Below the pieces are notes generated by a model. It was not told the origin of the DNA, did no database searches, and worked only from the letters and a program-made list of their open reading frames with translations. Positions 1 through 6,390 of a stretch of DNA of 23,870 bases are shown in pieces; position 1 is the first letter of the stretch; every line of letters starts with the position of its first letter. Both the position numbers and the translations under genes were made by a program. This DNA is from CAZECE01 sp964510525. GTDB taxonomy: Bacteria > Pseudomonadota > Gammaproteobacteria > Pseudomonadales > JANQJO01. The DNA lies in the NCBI GenBank assembly GCA_964510525.1, contig CAZECE010000010.1, positions 1 through 23,870 of the forward strand. The letters run 5' to 3'.

Positions 1-87
1 GCTGGCGCTGGTCGCTTCACTGTCGAGCTGCTCTGTGGTGGCGTCTTCGAGCACGTCGGCGCTTTGGTCTTCATTAAATTGGTTCAT
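1..87 (-). CDS. N-terminus of an unidentified acidic protein (partial)
   Basis: The reverse strand opens with ATG at 87-85 and stays open to the window edge, giving 29 residues that start MNQFNEDQSADVLED and are rich in Asp, Glu, Ser and Thr. A Shine-Dalgarno-like GGAGAGG lies about 10 bases before the ATG and a candidate promoter lies at 188-216, so the start is reasonably supported. The composition suggests a flexible acidic tail before a folded domain that lies outside the window. In Pseudomonas-type genomes the aroQ-accBC-prmA-DUF3426 block is followed by dusB and fis. This is not the start of DusB. A Fis protein with a long acidic tail is possible but cannot be shown from 29 residues. 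Confidence 0.6.
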   Translation of the reverse strand, partial: MNQFNEDQSADVLEDATTEQLDSEATSAS

Positions 88-187
88 GTCAGCTTTACCT
101 CTCCGTTTGTGGTGCCATCAAAAATGATTTTGTTTGAATAAAGTTAAAATTGTTTGTTTATTGCTCTTCGCGTCTATTAAGTGGGCT

Positions 188-216
188 ATATTAAACTGTC
201 ATTTACAGAGTTGCAA
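188..216 (-). promoter_or_regulatory. candidate sigma-70 promoter for the gene at 87-1
   Basis: Read on the minus strand, a -35-like TTGCAA (216-211) is followed after exactly 17 bases by a -10-like TAATAT (193-188). Each hexamer matches the consensus at about four of six positions. The spacer contains the inverted repeat CTGT-N5-ACAG, a possible operator. The N5 gap rules out a standard LexA box, which needs N8. The predicted transcript would have a leader of roughly 95 bases before the ATG at 87. Confidence 0.45.
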
Positions 217-248
217 AAGAATATGGACATTTATTAATGAAATTTTAC

Positions 249-278
249 GGTTAGATGCATTCTATCTAGCCTTTTTTT
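249..278 (+). terminator. candidate intrinsic terminator on the plus strand, no gene upstream
   Basis: GGTTAGAT (249-256) pairs with ATCTAGCC (264-271) through 8 base pairs including one G-U, around a 7-base loop. It is followed at once by seven T (272-278). The T tract is only on the plus-strand side, whereas both flanking genes are on the minus strand, so the transcript it would end is not identified. Confidence 0.45.
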
Positions 279-468
279 GCGCAAGAGCACATACATAGCT
301 AAGAGCTTATTGGGTGATAATTGACATGTTTGGAAAAGTAGAAAGTTTATAGATTGATCAGAGAGTTAAAAGCGAGTAGTTAAAAAGTGGGAAAAGAGCA
401 GTAAACAATGTGTAGCATTGAGTCAGCAATAAATTTGAGGGATGACTGGAATGTTTCGAGGGGGGGAA

Positions 469-1896
469 TTATTGAGCGGGTAAAATTTTAAGTTTGTAAT
501 TGACCGCCTGTTTGCCAGGGTCGACCAATTCAAACGTAATATGAACAGGACGGTTTGAGGGCATTAAGGACTGAGTAGTGATATCGGCACCTAAATATTC
601 ACTGGGGCTGAAGCGACGATGTGCGATGGGCTGTAAGTCAATATCTTGAAAAATTAACTCAATATCGGGAAAAGGTTGTTCGAAAGGAGCTCGATTTCGC
701 AAGATGGTATCTACTTTTATCGCCTTGGGTTCGGTGGGGTGGAGCATGGCTTTGAGTTTTTCGGTGGCGATCAGTTTATGGTTTTGTCGGGACGGTAATT
801 GGCAGCCGGCGAGCTTGCACGCTAAGGTCAGCGGTGGTCGGGACCAGCTTTGCTGAGACAGGTGCTCTATATTGATGTAAGCGTACTCGATTAATAACGC
901 CAAGGTTAGGCTGAGACTGCCTAGTCGGTAGAACCAAATGAATAATCGATCTTTAAAGCTGTGCTCTTCAAGCCAGTTCTCATCATCTTGTAAGTCGCGC
1001 TCAAGCTCGAGTGCTTGGTCAGTGAGAGGGGCGTCTATCGATAGGTATTCTTCTGAGGCGTTTTGGGTTGTTTTTGTCGAGAAGTTTAGTGTTGGGTTTT
1101 CGTCTTCAAGAATCAGGAACGCAGTTTTTTGGTCGTTATTGCCATTGTCTAGGTCTTTGTTGTCAAGGGTTTTGCTATTAAGGTCTTTGCTATCAAGGTC
1201 TTCATCGTTTAAGGCTTTTCTTTTACTGTCAGCCTCATTTTTTACCTCATTTAAGGCTTCTTTTGTGGTTTGATCGATTTCAGAGAGCAGTGCGTCCGCC
1301 CAGCTTTCATCTCGTGCACTCTCTTCTTGATTTTTTTCGGGACTGCCCAAGGTTCCGGGACTGACGAGGGGCGATGCATCGGGAATCTGGGGCGCGTTTT
1401 TGGGTAAATTGATGATGCTGTCTGAAAGGTCGCCTTCAAATGTCAGAGGTGTAGGCTGGGGTACGCTGACCTGGTTGGGGGGCGGGGCAGGCGTTTTTGG
1501 CAGGGAGATTTCGCCCTCAAGTTGTTCGAGCAAGGTTTTCGCCCATGTTTGGCTGTCTTGATAGGCGTCTTCAGGATTGTCGGGCGCTTGTTGTTGAGTG
1601 TTTTGATTGCTGGAAAGGGTATCTTGGAGTTTCTGGTACATCTCGTCGATGTTGTCGGCTAAGCCGTTTTGCCATTCATCTTGAAGGGGGGGAGGCTGAG
1701 TTTTAGGTTGAGTGGCTGGTTGTGAGATGTTGTCGACCGAGGGTAACTTGTCAGCGTTTAAAATGTTCTTATGTGCTTTAAAGACTTTCATGCAAGAGCC
1801 GCAGCGCACGAAACCGCCCGCCGCTTCGATTTGGTGGGGGTGTAGCTTAAACAAGGTATTGCAATGTGGGCATCTTGTCAGCAACTGATTGGTCAT
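469..1896 (-). CDS. zinc-ribbon membrane protein with C-terminal DUF3426
   Basis: The 475-residue protein begins with a CxxC...CxxC zinc ribbon of the MJ0042 type (C9, C12, C32, C35), followed by a long low-complexity, acidic and Pro/Gln-rich linker to about residue 315. One membrane segment follows (about 318-340, RLGSLSLTLALLIEYAYI) and then a C-terminal domain of the DUF3426 type (about 355-475). The predicted topology is cytoplasmic zinc ribbon and periplasmic C-terminus. The function of the family is unknown to me. The linker includes a five-residue tandem repeat (see 1147-1221). The ATG start is next to the zinc ribbon, where the family begins. The gene lies 94 bases downstream of prmA on the same strand and is probably cotranscribed. 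Between them is an imperfect hairpin (TATAGCT 1966-1972 / AGCTATA 1982-1988) without a strong T tract. Confidence 0.88.
   Translation of the reverse strand: MTNQLLTRCPHCNTLFKLHPHQIEAAGGFVRCGSCMKVFKAHKNILNADKLPSVDNISQPATQPKTQPPPLQDEWQNGLADNIDEMYQKLQDTLSSNQNTQQQAPDNPEDAYQDSQTWAKTLLEQLEGEISLPKTPAPPPNQVSVPQPTPLTFEGDLSDSIINLPKNAPQIPDASPLVSPGTLGSPEKNQEESARDESWADALLSEIDQTTKEALNEVKNEADSKRKALNDEDLDSKDLNSKTLDNKDLDNGNNDQKTAFLILEDENPTLNFSTKTTQNASEEYLSIDAPLTDQALELERDLQDDENWLEEHSFKDRLFIWFYRLGSLSLTLALLIEYAYINIEHLSQQSWSRPPLTLACKLAGCQLPSRQNHKLIATEKLKAMLHPTEPKAIKVDTILRNRAPFEQPFPDIELIFQDIDLQPIAHRRFSPSEYLGADITTQSLMPSNRPVHITFELVDPGKQAVNYKLKILPAQ
1147..1221 (-). repeat. five 15-base tandem units inside the DUF3426 linker
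   Basis: Units start at 1147, 1162, 1177, 1192 and 1207, with a plus-strand core resembling AAGGTCTTTGCT. On the coding strand they give a degenerate pentapeptide of the form (K/E)-x-L-(N/D)-(S/N/D), for example KDLNS, KTLDN, KDLDN. The period is a multiple of three, so copy-number change would keep the frame. Confidence 0.8.
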
Positions 1897-1990
1897 GATC
1901 GTCAGCGGTACACTCTGATAATGGGGCTTTCTTGTGTGTGAATGAGTAGTTTTCTCAATAACAACTATAGCTGTTTTATAGAGCTATATA

Positions 1991-2899
1991 TTACCGCTTC
2001 TGTCTGGTGAGTAGCACCCATTCGTCTTGAATTTCAGCCACTTCGAGGCGGCAATAGGGGGAATAGGCTTCGATGACGTCATCGATTTGTGATTCAAGTA
2101 AGCCCGATAATGCGATCTGGCCATCAGGTACAAGGTGTTGCATCAGCTTGGGTGCCAGATGACATAAAGGGGCGGCTAAAATATTGGCAACAATAATGTC
2201 GTATTGACTGTCAAGAACGTCTCCATTGTTGACGGTTATCTGATTGGTCACCTGGTTTTTTTCAGCGTTTGCTTGTGTGGCCAGTAAAGCCTGGGGGTCA
2301 ATGTCGATGGCGGAAATCTGTGTTGCACCTAACAGCGCGGCGCCAATTGCTAAAATGCCAGAACCACAACCATAATCTAATACTGTTAGGGGCTCGGTGT
2401 TGCCATTCATAATGCGACATAGCCATTTTAAGCACAGCTGAGTTGTTGCATGGGTGCCGGTACCAAAGGCTAGGCCTGGATCCAGTCGCATGACTGCTGC
2501 TTGAGTTTGGTTGGATTCTGTTGCCTGGTTTTTTGTCGTCGACTCATGGCTCGGTAATATCAGCAGCTCAGGCGCAATTTGGATGGGTTTGAAATGTTTG
2601 AGCCATTCACGCTCCCAGGGTTTATCATCGAGCCATTCTATTTGATATTCCAACACCAGGTTATCCGGTGCGGTTGCGATCAGTTGATCCATTATGTCTT
2701 CTGGTGCTTGATTGGCGGGGTAGAGAGCGGTCAGTTTTGTGTGTTCCCAGACAGGGGTTGTGCCCACTTCGGGTTCGAAAATCGCGTCGTCCACTTGGTC
2801 TCTCAGGGTGATGGCCAAAGCCCCCAGCTGTTGGTGCAAGGCTTCTAGTTCAGGAATTTGTTCCGCGTGACAGTTGCAATGAAGTTGATACCAGGCCAT
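1991..2899 (-). CDS. prmA: ribosomal protein L11 methyltransferase
   Basis: PrmA trimethylates ribosomal protein L11 with S-adenosylmethionine. The 302-residue length is normal for the family. An N-terminal L11-recognition region (about 1-120) precedes a Rossmann methyltransferase domain with motif I at D175-Y-G-C-G-S-G181. An acidic ISAIDID stretch follows, then the catalytic-side motif NILAAPL. The upstream segment LDPGLAFGTGTHATT is also characteristic of PrmA. The ATG at 2899 starts the protein at the expected place (MAWYQLHCNC), although no strong ribosome-binding site is visible. The gene follows accC by 27 bases on the same strand, so it is probably in the acc operon. Confidence 0.95.
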   Translation of the reverse strand: MAWYQLHCNCHAEQIPELEALHQQLGALAITLRDQVDDAIFEPEVGTTPVWEHTKLTALYPANQAPEDIMDQLIATAPDNLVLEYQIEWLDDKPWEREWLKHFKPIQIAPELLILPSHESTTKNQATESNQTQAAVMRLDPGLAFGTGTHATTQLCLKWLCRIMNGNTEPLTVLDYGCGSGILAIGAALLGATQISAIDIDPQALLATQANAEKNQVTNQITVNNGDVLDSQYDIIVANILAAPLCHLAPKLMQHLVPDGQIALSGLLESQIDDVIEAYSPYCRLEVAEIQDEWVLLTRQKR

Positions 2900-2926
2900 G
2901 GCGTTAATCGAATGCTTGAAATGCGG

Positions 2927-4264
2927 TTAGTGGGTTTGATCTAGGAAGTGAATGGTGACCCCGCCTTTTTTGAAGGCTTTGTCGGACAGAATGCGGTCTT
3001 TATGCAAGCTGATATTGGTTCGAATGCCGTCAATCACCATTTCATCGAGGGCGTGTCTCATTCTGGCAACCGCGGCTTCGCGGGAATTGCCATGGGTGAT
3101 GAGCTTGGCAATCATTGAATCATAATAAGGTGGTACGGTGTAGCCGGTATAAATGTGCGAATCGATGCGGACTCCAGGGCCTCCTGCAGGGTGGTAATAG
3201 CGGACTTCGCCAGGGCACGGTAAGTATGTTTTCGGATCTTCGGCATTGATTCGGCATTCAAGCGCGTGTCCGGTAAAGTGAATGTCCGATTGTTGCAGTT
3301 GCAGGCCTTCGCCTGAGGCGATTAAGATTTGCTGTTTGATTAGGTCAATGCCGGTCACCATTTCAGTGACGGTATGCTCGACCTGAATGCGGGTGTTCAT
3401 CTCAATAAAATAAAACGCGCCGTTTTCGTAGAGAAATTCAAAAGTACCAGCCCCTCGGTACTTCAGTTTTTTGCACGCGTTGACGCAACAGTTATGAATG
3501 CTTTTCCGTAATGCGGGATCGATGCCAGGAGCAGGGCTTTCTTCGACGAGTTTTTGATGGCGGCGCTGCACCGAACAATCGCGATCACCTAAGTGGATGG
3601 CGTGACCTTTGCCATCGCCAAGGACTTGGACTTCAACGTGCCTTGGGTTTTCAAAATATTTTTCGAGATAAACGGTGTCGTCGCCGAAAGCGGCTTTGGC
3701 TTCTGATTTGGTGACAAAAATGGCGTTGCCCAGCGCGGCCTCACTGTTAACAACACGCATGCCACGGCCGCCGCCTCCGGAAGCGGCTTTAATTATTACT
3801 GGAAAGCCAATGCTGCGAGCAATTTTAAGGTTGGTATCAATGTCGTCAGAGAGTGGGCCGTCAGAGCCGGGTACCACGGGTATGCCGACGTCACGCATGG
3901 TTTCAATGGCCGATACTTTGTTGCCCAGTAAGCGAATACTGTCAGCCGTTGGTCCGATAAACGTAAATCCGCTGCTTTCTACAGCCTCGGCAAATTCAGC
4001 ATTTTCAGCCAGAAAGCCATACCCTGGGTGAATGCCTACGGCGTCGGTTACTTCTGCAGCACTGATGATGGCGGGGATATTTAGATAACTTTTGTCCGCC
4101 TGATTCGGGCCTATGCAAACCGCTTCATCGGCCAGCCGGACATGTAACAAGCTTTCATCCGCTTTGGAGTAAACGGCGACGGTTCTGATGCCGAGTTCTT
4201 TGCAAGTTCGTAGAATGCGAAGTGCGATTTCGCCGCGATTGGCGATGACGATTTTTTCAAGCAT
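2927..4264 (-). CDS. accC: acetyl-CoA carboxylase, biotin carboxylase subunit
   Basis: AccC carboxylates the biotin on AccB using ATP and bicarbonate, the first half of the malonyl-CoA reaction. I place the start at ATG 4264-4262, giving MLEKIVIANRGEIALRI and 445 residues, the usual N-terminus and length. A TTG two codons upstream is possible but unlikely. Seen in order: the N-terminal preATP-grasp fold, the glycine-rich ATP lid (AASGGGGRGM), the HLGDRDCSVQRRHQKLVEE segment, and the active-site MNTRIQVEH with R292 and E296 at the same numbers as in E. coli. The next residue is T298, where the family normally has Pro. The gene lies 37 bases downstream of accB on the same strand. Confidence 0.96.
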   Translation of the reverse strand: MLEKIVIANRGEIALRILRTCKELGIRTVAVYSKADESLLHVRLADEAVCIGPNQADKSYLNIPAIISAAEVTDAVGIHPGYGFLAENAEFAEAVESSGFTFIGPTADSIRLLGNKVSAIETMRDVGIPVVPGSDGPLSDDIDTNLKIARSIGFPVIIKAASGGGGRGMRVVNSEAALGNAIFVTKSEAKAAFGDDTVYLEKYFENPRHVEVQVLGDGKGHAIHLGDRDCSVQRRHQKLVEESPAPGIDPALRKSIHNCCVNACKKLKYRGAGTFEFLYENGAFYFIEMNTRIQVEHTVTEMVTGIDLIKQQILIASGEGLQLQQSDIHFTGHALECRINAEDPKTYLPCPGEVRYYHPAGGPGVRIDSHIYTGYTVPPYYDSMIAKLITHGNSREAAVARMRHALDEMVIDGIRTNISLHKDRILSDKAFKKGGVTIHFLDQTH

Positions 4265-4301
4265 GGTCAAAGGTCGTTATGAGCAAAGTTATGAGGCAAG
4301 T

Positions 4302-4799
4302 TTACACGATCGTGTACATAGGTTGATCAAATTCAACGGGATCACCGTTCTCAACTAAAATGGCTTCAATTTTGCCATTTTGATCGGCTTCAATCTGATT
4401 CATCATTTTCATCGCTTCGACAATGCAAATAACATCGCCTTTTTTAACCGATTGGCCTACTTCCACGAAGGGGGGCGAGCTCGGAGAGGGGGAGCGATAA
4501 AAAGTGCCAACCATGGGTGATTTGATGATTTTTCCTTTGAAAGCGGTTTTTTTGTCAGACGCGTTTTTATCTGAGGCGTTGGCGTCACTGTCAGGGCTGC
4601 TGTCAGAAGTGGGTTGTTGGGCTGGTTGCGCGGGTGTCGAAAAAACTTGCTGGTTGGGTTCAAGGTACGTTTGAATCGGGGTGGCGGGTTGAGGGTGACG
4701 GCTGATTCGAACCGATTCATCCCCTTCACGAATCTCAATTTCATCCACCGAGGACTCTTCTAGCAGCTCGATCAGCTTTTTAACTTTGCGGATTTCCAT
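4302..4799 (-). CDS. accB: acetyl-CoA carboxylase biotin carboxyl carrier protein
   Basis: AccB carries the biotin that shuttles carboxyl groups between AccC and the AccAD transferase. The 165-residue protein has the N-terminal helix-rich part (MEIRKVKKLIELLEES), a Pro/Ala/Ser/Asp-rich linker (about 36-86) containing the short repeat NASDKNASDKK, and a C-terminal biotinyl domain. The biotin site is EAMKM with K131, and the bacterial AccB thumb (SPMVGTFYRSPSPSSPPFVEVG region) is present. The ATG at 4799 gives the standard start. The leader upstream contains two 16-base tandem copies and a hairpin (listed separately), suggesting some control between aroQ and accB. In E. coli accBC is autoregulated by AccB; whether that applies here is unknown. 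Confidence 0.96.
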   Translation of the reverse strand: MEIRKVKKLIELLEESSVDEIEIREGDESVRISRHPQPATPIQTYLEPNQQVFSTPAQPAQQPTSDSSPDSDANASDKNASDKKTAFKGKIIKSPMVGTFYRSPSPSSPPFVEVGQSVKKGDVICIVEAMKMMNQIEADQNGKIEAILVENGDPVEFDQPMYTIV

Positions 4800-4812
4800 A
4801 ATACGTCACTCA

Positions 4813-4844
4813 TCTTAGGTGCATAAGTTCTTAGGTACAAAAGT
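4813..4844. repeat. two adjacent 16-base copies in the accB leader
   Basis: TCTTAGGTGCATAAGT (4813-4828) is followed without a gap by TCTTAGGTACAAAAGT (4829-4844). The copies agree at 14 of 16 positions. The first copy ends 14 bases before the accB ATG, and the second overlaps the edge of the hairpin at 4842-4859. They could be paired binding sites or simply a slippage duplication. Confidence 0.75.
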
Positions 4845-4859
4845 CGGTTCAGGCCGACT
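4838..4859 (-). terminator. hairpin plus T tract between aroQ and accB
   Basis: On the minus strand AGTCGG (4859-4854), a 6-base loop and CCGACT (4847-4842) form a perfect 6-pair stem, and the strand continues as TTTTGTACC. This fits a short intrinsic terminator about 70 bases after the aroQ stop. It lies upstream of accB, so it could instead act as an attenuator in the accB leader. A perfect -35-like TTGACA lies further upstream (minus strand, 4887-4882), but I see no good -10 at the right distance. Confidence 0.5.
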
Positions 4860-4931
4860 GTAACTTTTTAAAACGACTGTTTGTCAAAACTTTTGTCTGC
4901 CAAGTAGGGTATGCGTGTGCTAACGGTTTTT

Positions 4932-5438
4932 CTAGTGTTTTACGGTTAAAGGGTCCGATATTCTTGAAATGTTTGTTAATTTAATGGCTGCTTCTAGCGC
5001 AAGCTGGTAACCCAGTACGCCCAGCCCCATGATGACGCCTGCGGCAATATCGGAGAAAAAGGAGTGCTGTCTGAATTCTTCTCGGGCGTAAGTATTCGAG
5101 AGATGGATTTCAATAAAGGGAATCTCAGTTGCTAATAAGGCATCCCGTAAGGCGACGCTGGTGTGGGTATAAGCCGCTGGGTTGAATAAAATAAAATCAA
5201 CTCGTTGCTCTTTGGCTTCATGAATTTTGTCGACCAGCTCGCCTTCATGATTGCTTTGAAAGGCGCTCAGCAGCACGCCTTTTGAATTGGCCAGCTCAGT
5301 GAGCTCTTGTTCAACGCTGTTTAGATCCGTATCACCATAGGTATTTGGTTCGCGAGAACCCAGCAGGTTTAAGTTCGGGCCATTCAGCAAAAGGAAATTG
5401 GCGGAGTCGGTAATCAAATGAGTGGCATCTGAGGTCAT
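4932..5438 (-). CDS. aroQ: type II 3-dehydroquinate dehydratase
   Basis: AroQ catalyses the third step of the shikimate pathway, 3-dehydroquinate to 3-dehydroshikimate. The core starts at FLLLNGPNLNLLGSREPNTYG, which carries the catalytic Tyr (Y34). It continues through FQSNHEGELVD, FNPAAYTHTSVALRDAL and EIHLSN with the catalytic His (H112), then an Arg-containing segment (R119, R123). I chose the ATG at 5438 (168 residues). An in-frame TTG at 5459 would add seven residues and neither start has a strong ribosome-binding site. The N-terminus is about 12 residues longer than typical. The gene heads the aroQ-accB-accC order known from other gammaproteobacteria. Confidence 0.94.
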   Translation of the reverse strand: MTSDATHLITDSANFLLLNGPNLNLLGSREPNTYGDTDLNSVEQELTELANSKGVLLSAFQSNHEGELVDKIHEAKEQRVDFILFNPAAYTHTSVALRDALLATEIPFIEIHLSNTYAREEFRQHSFFSDIAAGVIMGLGVLGYQLALEAAIKLTNISRISDPLTVKH

Positions 5439-5531
5439 GGGTTGTTTACTACCAAACAAGGACTTAGTGCGCGGATTCTGCCCGAAACCCCCAGGCTTGT
5501 CTAGAAACGCATTTTTTCAAAATCGAACTCT

Positions 5532-5918
5532 CTAAACCAAGACAACGGAATCTGAATACGGCGCCAAAGTGGAATCCGATGTAAGCAGGGTGATGCCTTC
5601 TGTTATAGCTTGCGCAATGAGTAGCCTGTCAAAAGGGTCTTTGTGGATGGGGGGTAACTGATCTATTGAAGCAGTGTGGAAGCTGTTAATAGGGATTTCC
5701 TCGTAACCGTTGTCTAGCAAGCCCCTTCGGAATCCTCGATGGTTAACTTTGAAGTCTTTGCGCCCAATTTGAGCTTTTATGGTGACTTCCCAGATGCTGG
5801 CGGCACTGAACATCAAAATGTTTTCATCGTGTAATAAAATTTTTTTTGCTTTGATGGACAGTTTTTCAGGTTGGTAGGCTGCCCAAAGCAGCAGATGTGT
5901 GTCGATTAAGTAATTCAC
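5532..5918 (-). CDS. vapC: PIN-domain toxin of a type II toxin-antitoxin pair
   Basis: The 128-residue protein is a compact PIN domain, a family of Mg-dependent ribonucleases. The expected acidic residues are present: D6 in YLIDTHLLLW, E44 in ASIWEVTIK, D97 in KDPFDRLLIAQA and D115 in LLTSD. The start codon is GTG (5918-5916), inside a GTGA overlap with the antitoxin stop. This start is fixed because the PIN core begins right after it. The overlap suggests translational coupling, with toxin made after antitoxin. The RNA target cannot be predicted. The site lies between aroQ and ttcA, two housekeeping genes, which suggests the pair is an accessory insertion (inference). Confidence 0.9.
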   Translation of the reverse strand: MNYLIDTHLLLWAAYQPEKLSIKAKKILLHDENILMFSAASIWEVTIKAQIGRKDFKVNHRGFRRGLLDNGYEEIPINSFHTASIDQLPPIHKDPFDRLLIAQAITEGITLLTSDSTLAPYSDSVVLV

Positions 5919-6157
5919 TCTTCAATGCCAAAATTTTTCAAGATCTCTTCTTGGTTTAATGAATCGAAGTCATCAGGTATAAGAACTTCTTCATTCATAA
6001 ATCCCACTCGCTTTTTTGTTCGGTGGGGTTTAGAAATTGGAGATACTTCAACCATGGGTCTACCCGCTTTAGCAATGATAAAATTTTCGCCATTTGCCGC
6101 CAGTTCAACCAATTTAGATAAATGAGTTTTTGCTTCATGAATGTTGAATGTTTGCAT
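5915..6157 (-). CDS. Phd/YefM-family antitoxin
   Basis: The 80-residue protein has the family signature MQTFNIHEAKTHLSKLVELAANGENFIIAKAGRPMVEVSPI over roughly residues 1-42. In this family the N-terminal half binds operator DNA and the C-terminal tail wraps the toxin. The tail here (about 45-80) is acidic and ends in EEILKNFGIEE. The ATG at 6157 begins directly at the domain. The gene overlaps the PIN toxin by four bases. A perfect 17-base palindrome 18 bases upstream of the ATG is a good candidate for the site where the complex represses its own promoter. Confidence 0.9.
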   Translation of the reverse strand: MQTFNIHEAKTHLSKLVELAANGENFIIAKAGRPMVEVSPISKPHRTKKRVGFMNEEVLIPDDFDSLNQEEILKNFGIEE

Positions 6158-6174
6158 GGATGTATCTCGTAAAT

Positions 6175-6191
6175 TTAGTTTATTAAACTAA
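6175..6191. promoter_or_regulatory. perfect palindrome, candidate toxin-antitoxin operator
   Basis: TTAGTTTA-T-TAAACTAA is a perfect 8+1+8 inverted repeat 18-34 bases upstream of the antitoxin ATG, where -10/-35 elements would lie on the minus strand. Phd/YefM-type antitoxins are known to bind short palindromes overlapping their promoters. Binding here is inferred from position and symmetry only. Confidence 0.55.
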
Positions 6192-6338
6192 GTCTAAAAA
6201 AGGAGGCGGTAAGCTGCAATAAAATTTAATCTAATTTTTAGGGGGAGCAAAAAGTCAGTTTTCTAAGATATTGAATTAAAAGAAAAAGCACGGTTCCTCA
6301 TATACCAGCTTTCTTGATGAGCTTCAGTTCAATTCATG

Positions 6339-6347
6339 TGCTAATAT
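6339..6347 (+). promoter_or_regulatory. candidate extended -10 promoter for ttcA
   Basis: TG-C-TAATAT forms an extended -10 element about 41 bases before the ttcA ATG. No good -35 hexamer is found 17 bases upstream, which extended -10 promoters tolerate. This is a weak, position-based call. Confidence 0.3.
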
Positions 6348-6358
6348 GCTGAACCAAA

Positions 6359-6390
6359 ATCGAGTAACTCGATGATCGGGTACCTCGATG
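6359..6390. repeat. two adjacent 16-base copies ending on the ttcA start codon
   Basis: ATCGAGTAACTCGATG (6359-6374) is followed without a gap by ATCGGGTACCTCGATG (6375-6390), agreeing at 14 of 16 positions. The first copy contains a perfect 7+1+7 palindrome (ATCGAGT-A-ACTCGAT). The ATG at the end of the second copy is the proposed ttcA start. The ATG ending the first copy is out of frame with it. Confidence 0.75.

Larger units (their letters stand above)
88..468. other. 380-base AT-rich intergenic region
   Basis: No convincing gene is seen between the two minus-strand genes. The region holds a candidate minus-strand promoter (188-216) and a hairpin followed by seven T on the plus strand (249-278), both listed separately. 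A short 5+5 base inverted repeat (CAATG/CATTG, 406-420) lies about 50 bases past the DUF3426 stop codon. It could be a weak minus-strand terminator but has no clean T tract. Confidence 0.6.

Noticed and set aside
188..216. LexA box from CTGT...ACAG in the promoter spacer
   Set aside because: The gap is 5 bases, whereas the LexA consensus has 8 bases between CTGT and ACAG.
321..353. Plus-strand promoter from a perfect TTGACA at 321-326
   Set aside because: No acceptable -10 at 16-18 bases. TTTATA is at 19 and TATAGA at 21, and no gene follows on that strand.
408..491. Plus-strand ORF of 27 codons (MCSIESAINL...)
   Set aside because: Very short, overlaps the 3' end of the DUF3426 gene antisense, and has no strong ribosome-binding site or recognisable similarity.
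938..1273. 111-codon plus-strand ORF rich in Ser/Arg
   Set aside because: Antisense to the DUF3426 linker; its low-complexity composition mirrors the acidic repeat on the real coding strand.
3675..4031. 118-codon plus-strand ORF
   Set aside because: Lies entirely opposite the well-supported accC gene and has no family features.
6197..6206. Strong Shine-Dalgarno AAAAAAGGAGG on the plus strand upstream of ttcA
   Set aside because: No ATG, GTG or TTG lies 5-12 bases downstream in a usable frame. It is probably chance in the antitoxin promoter region.
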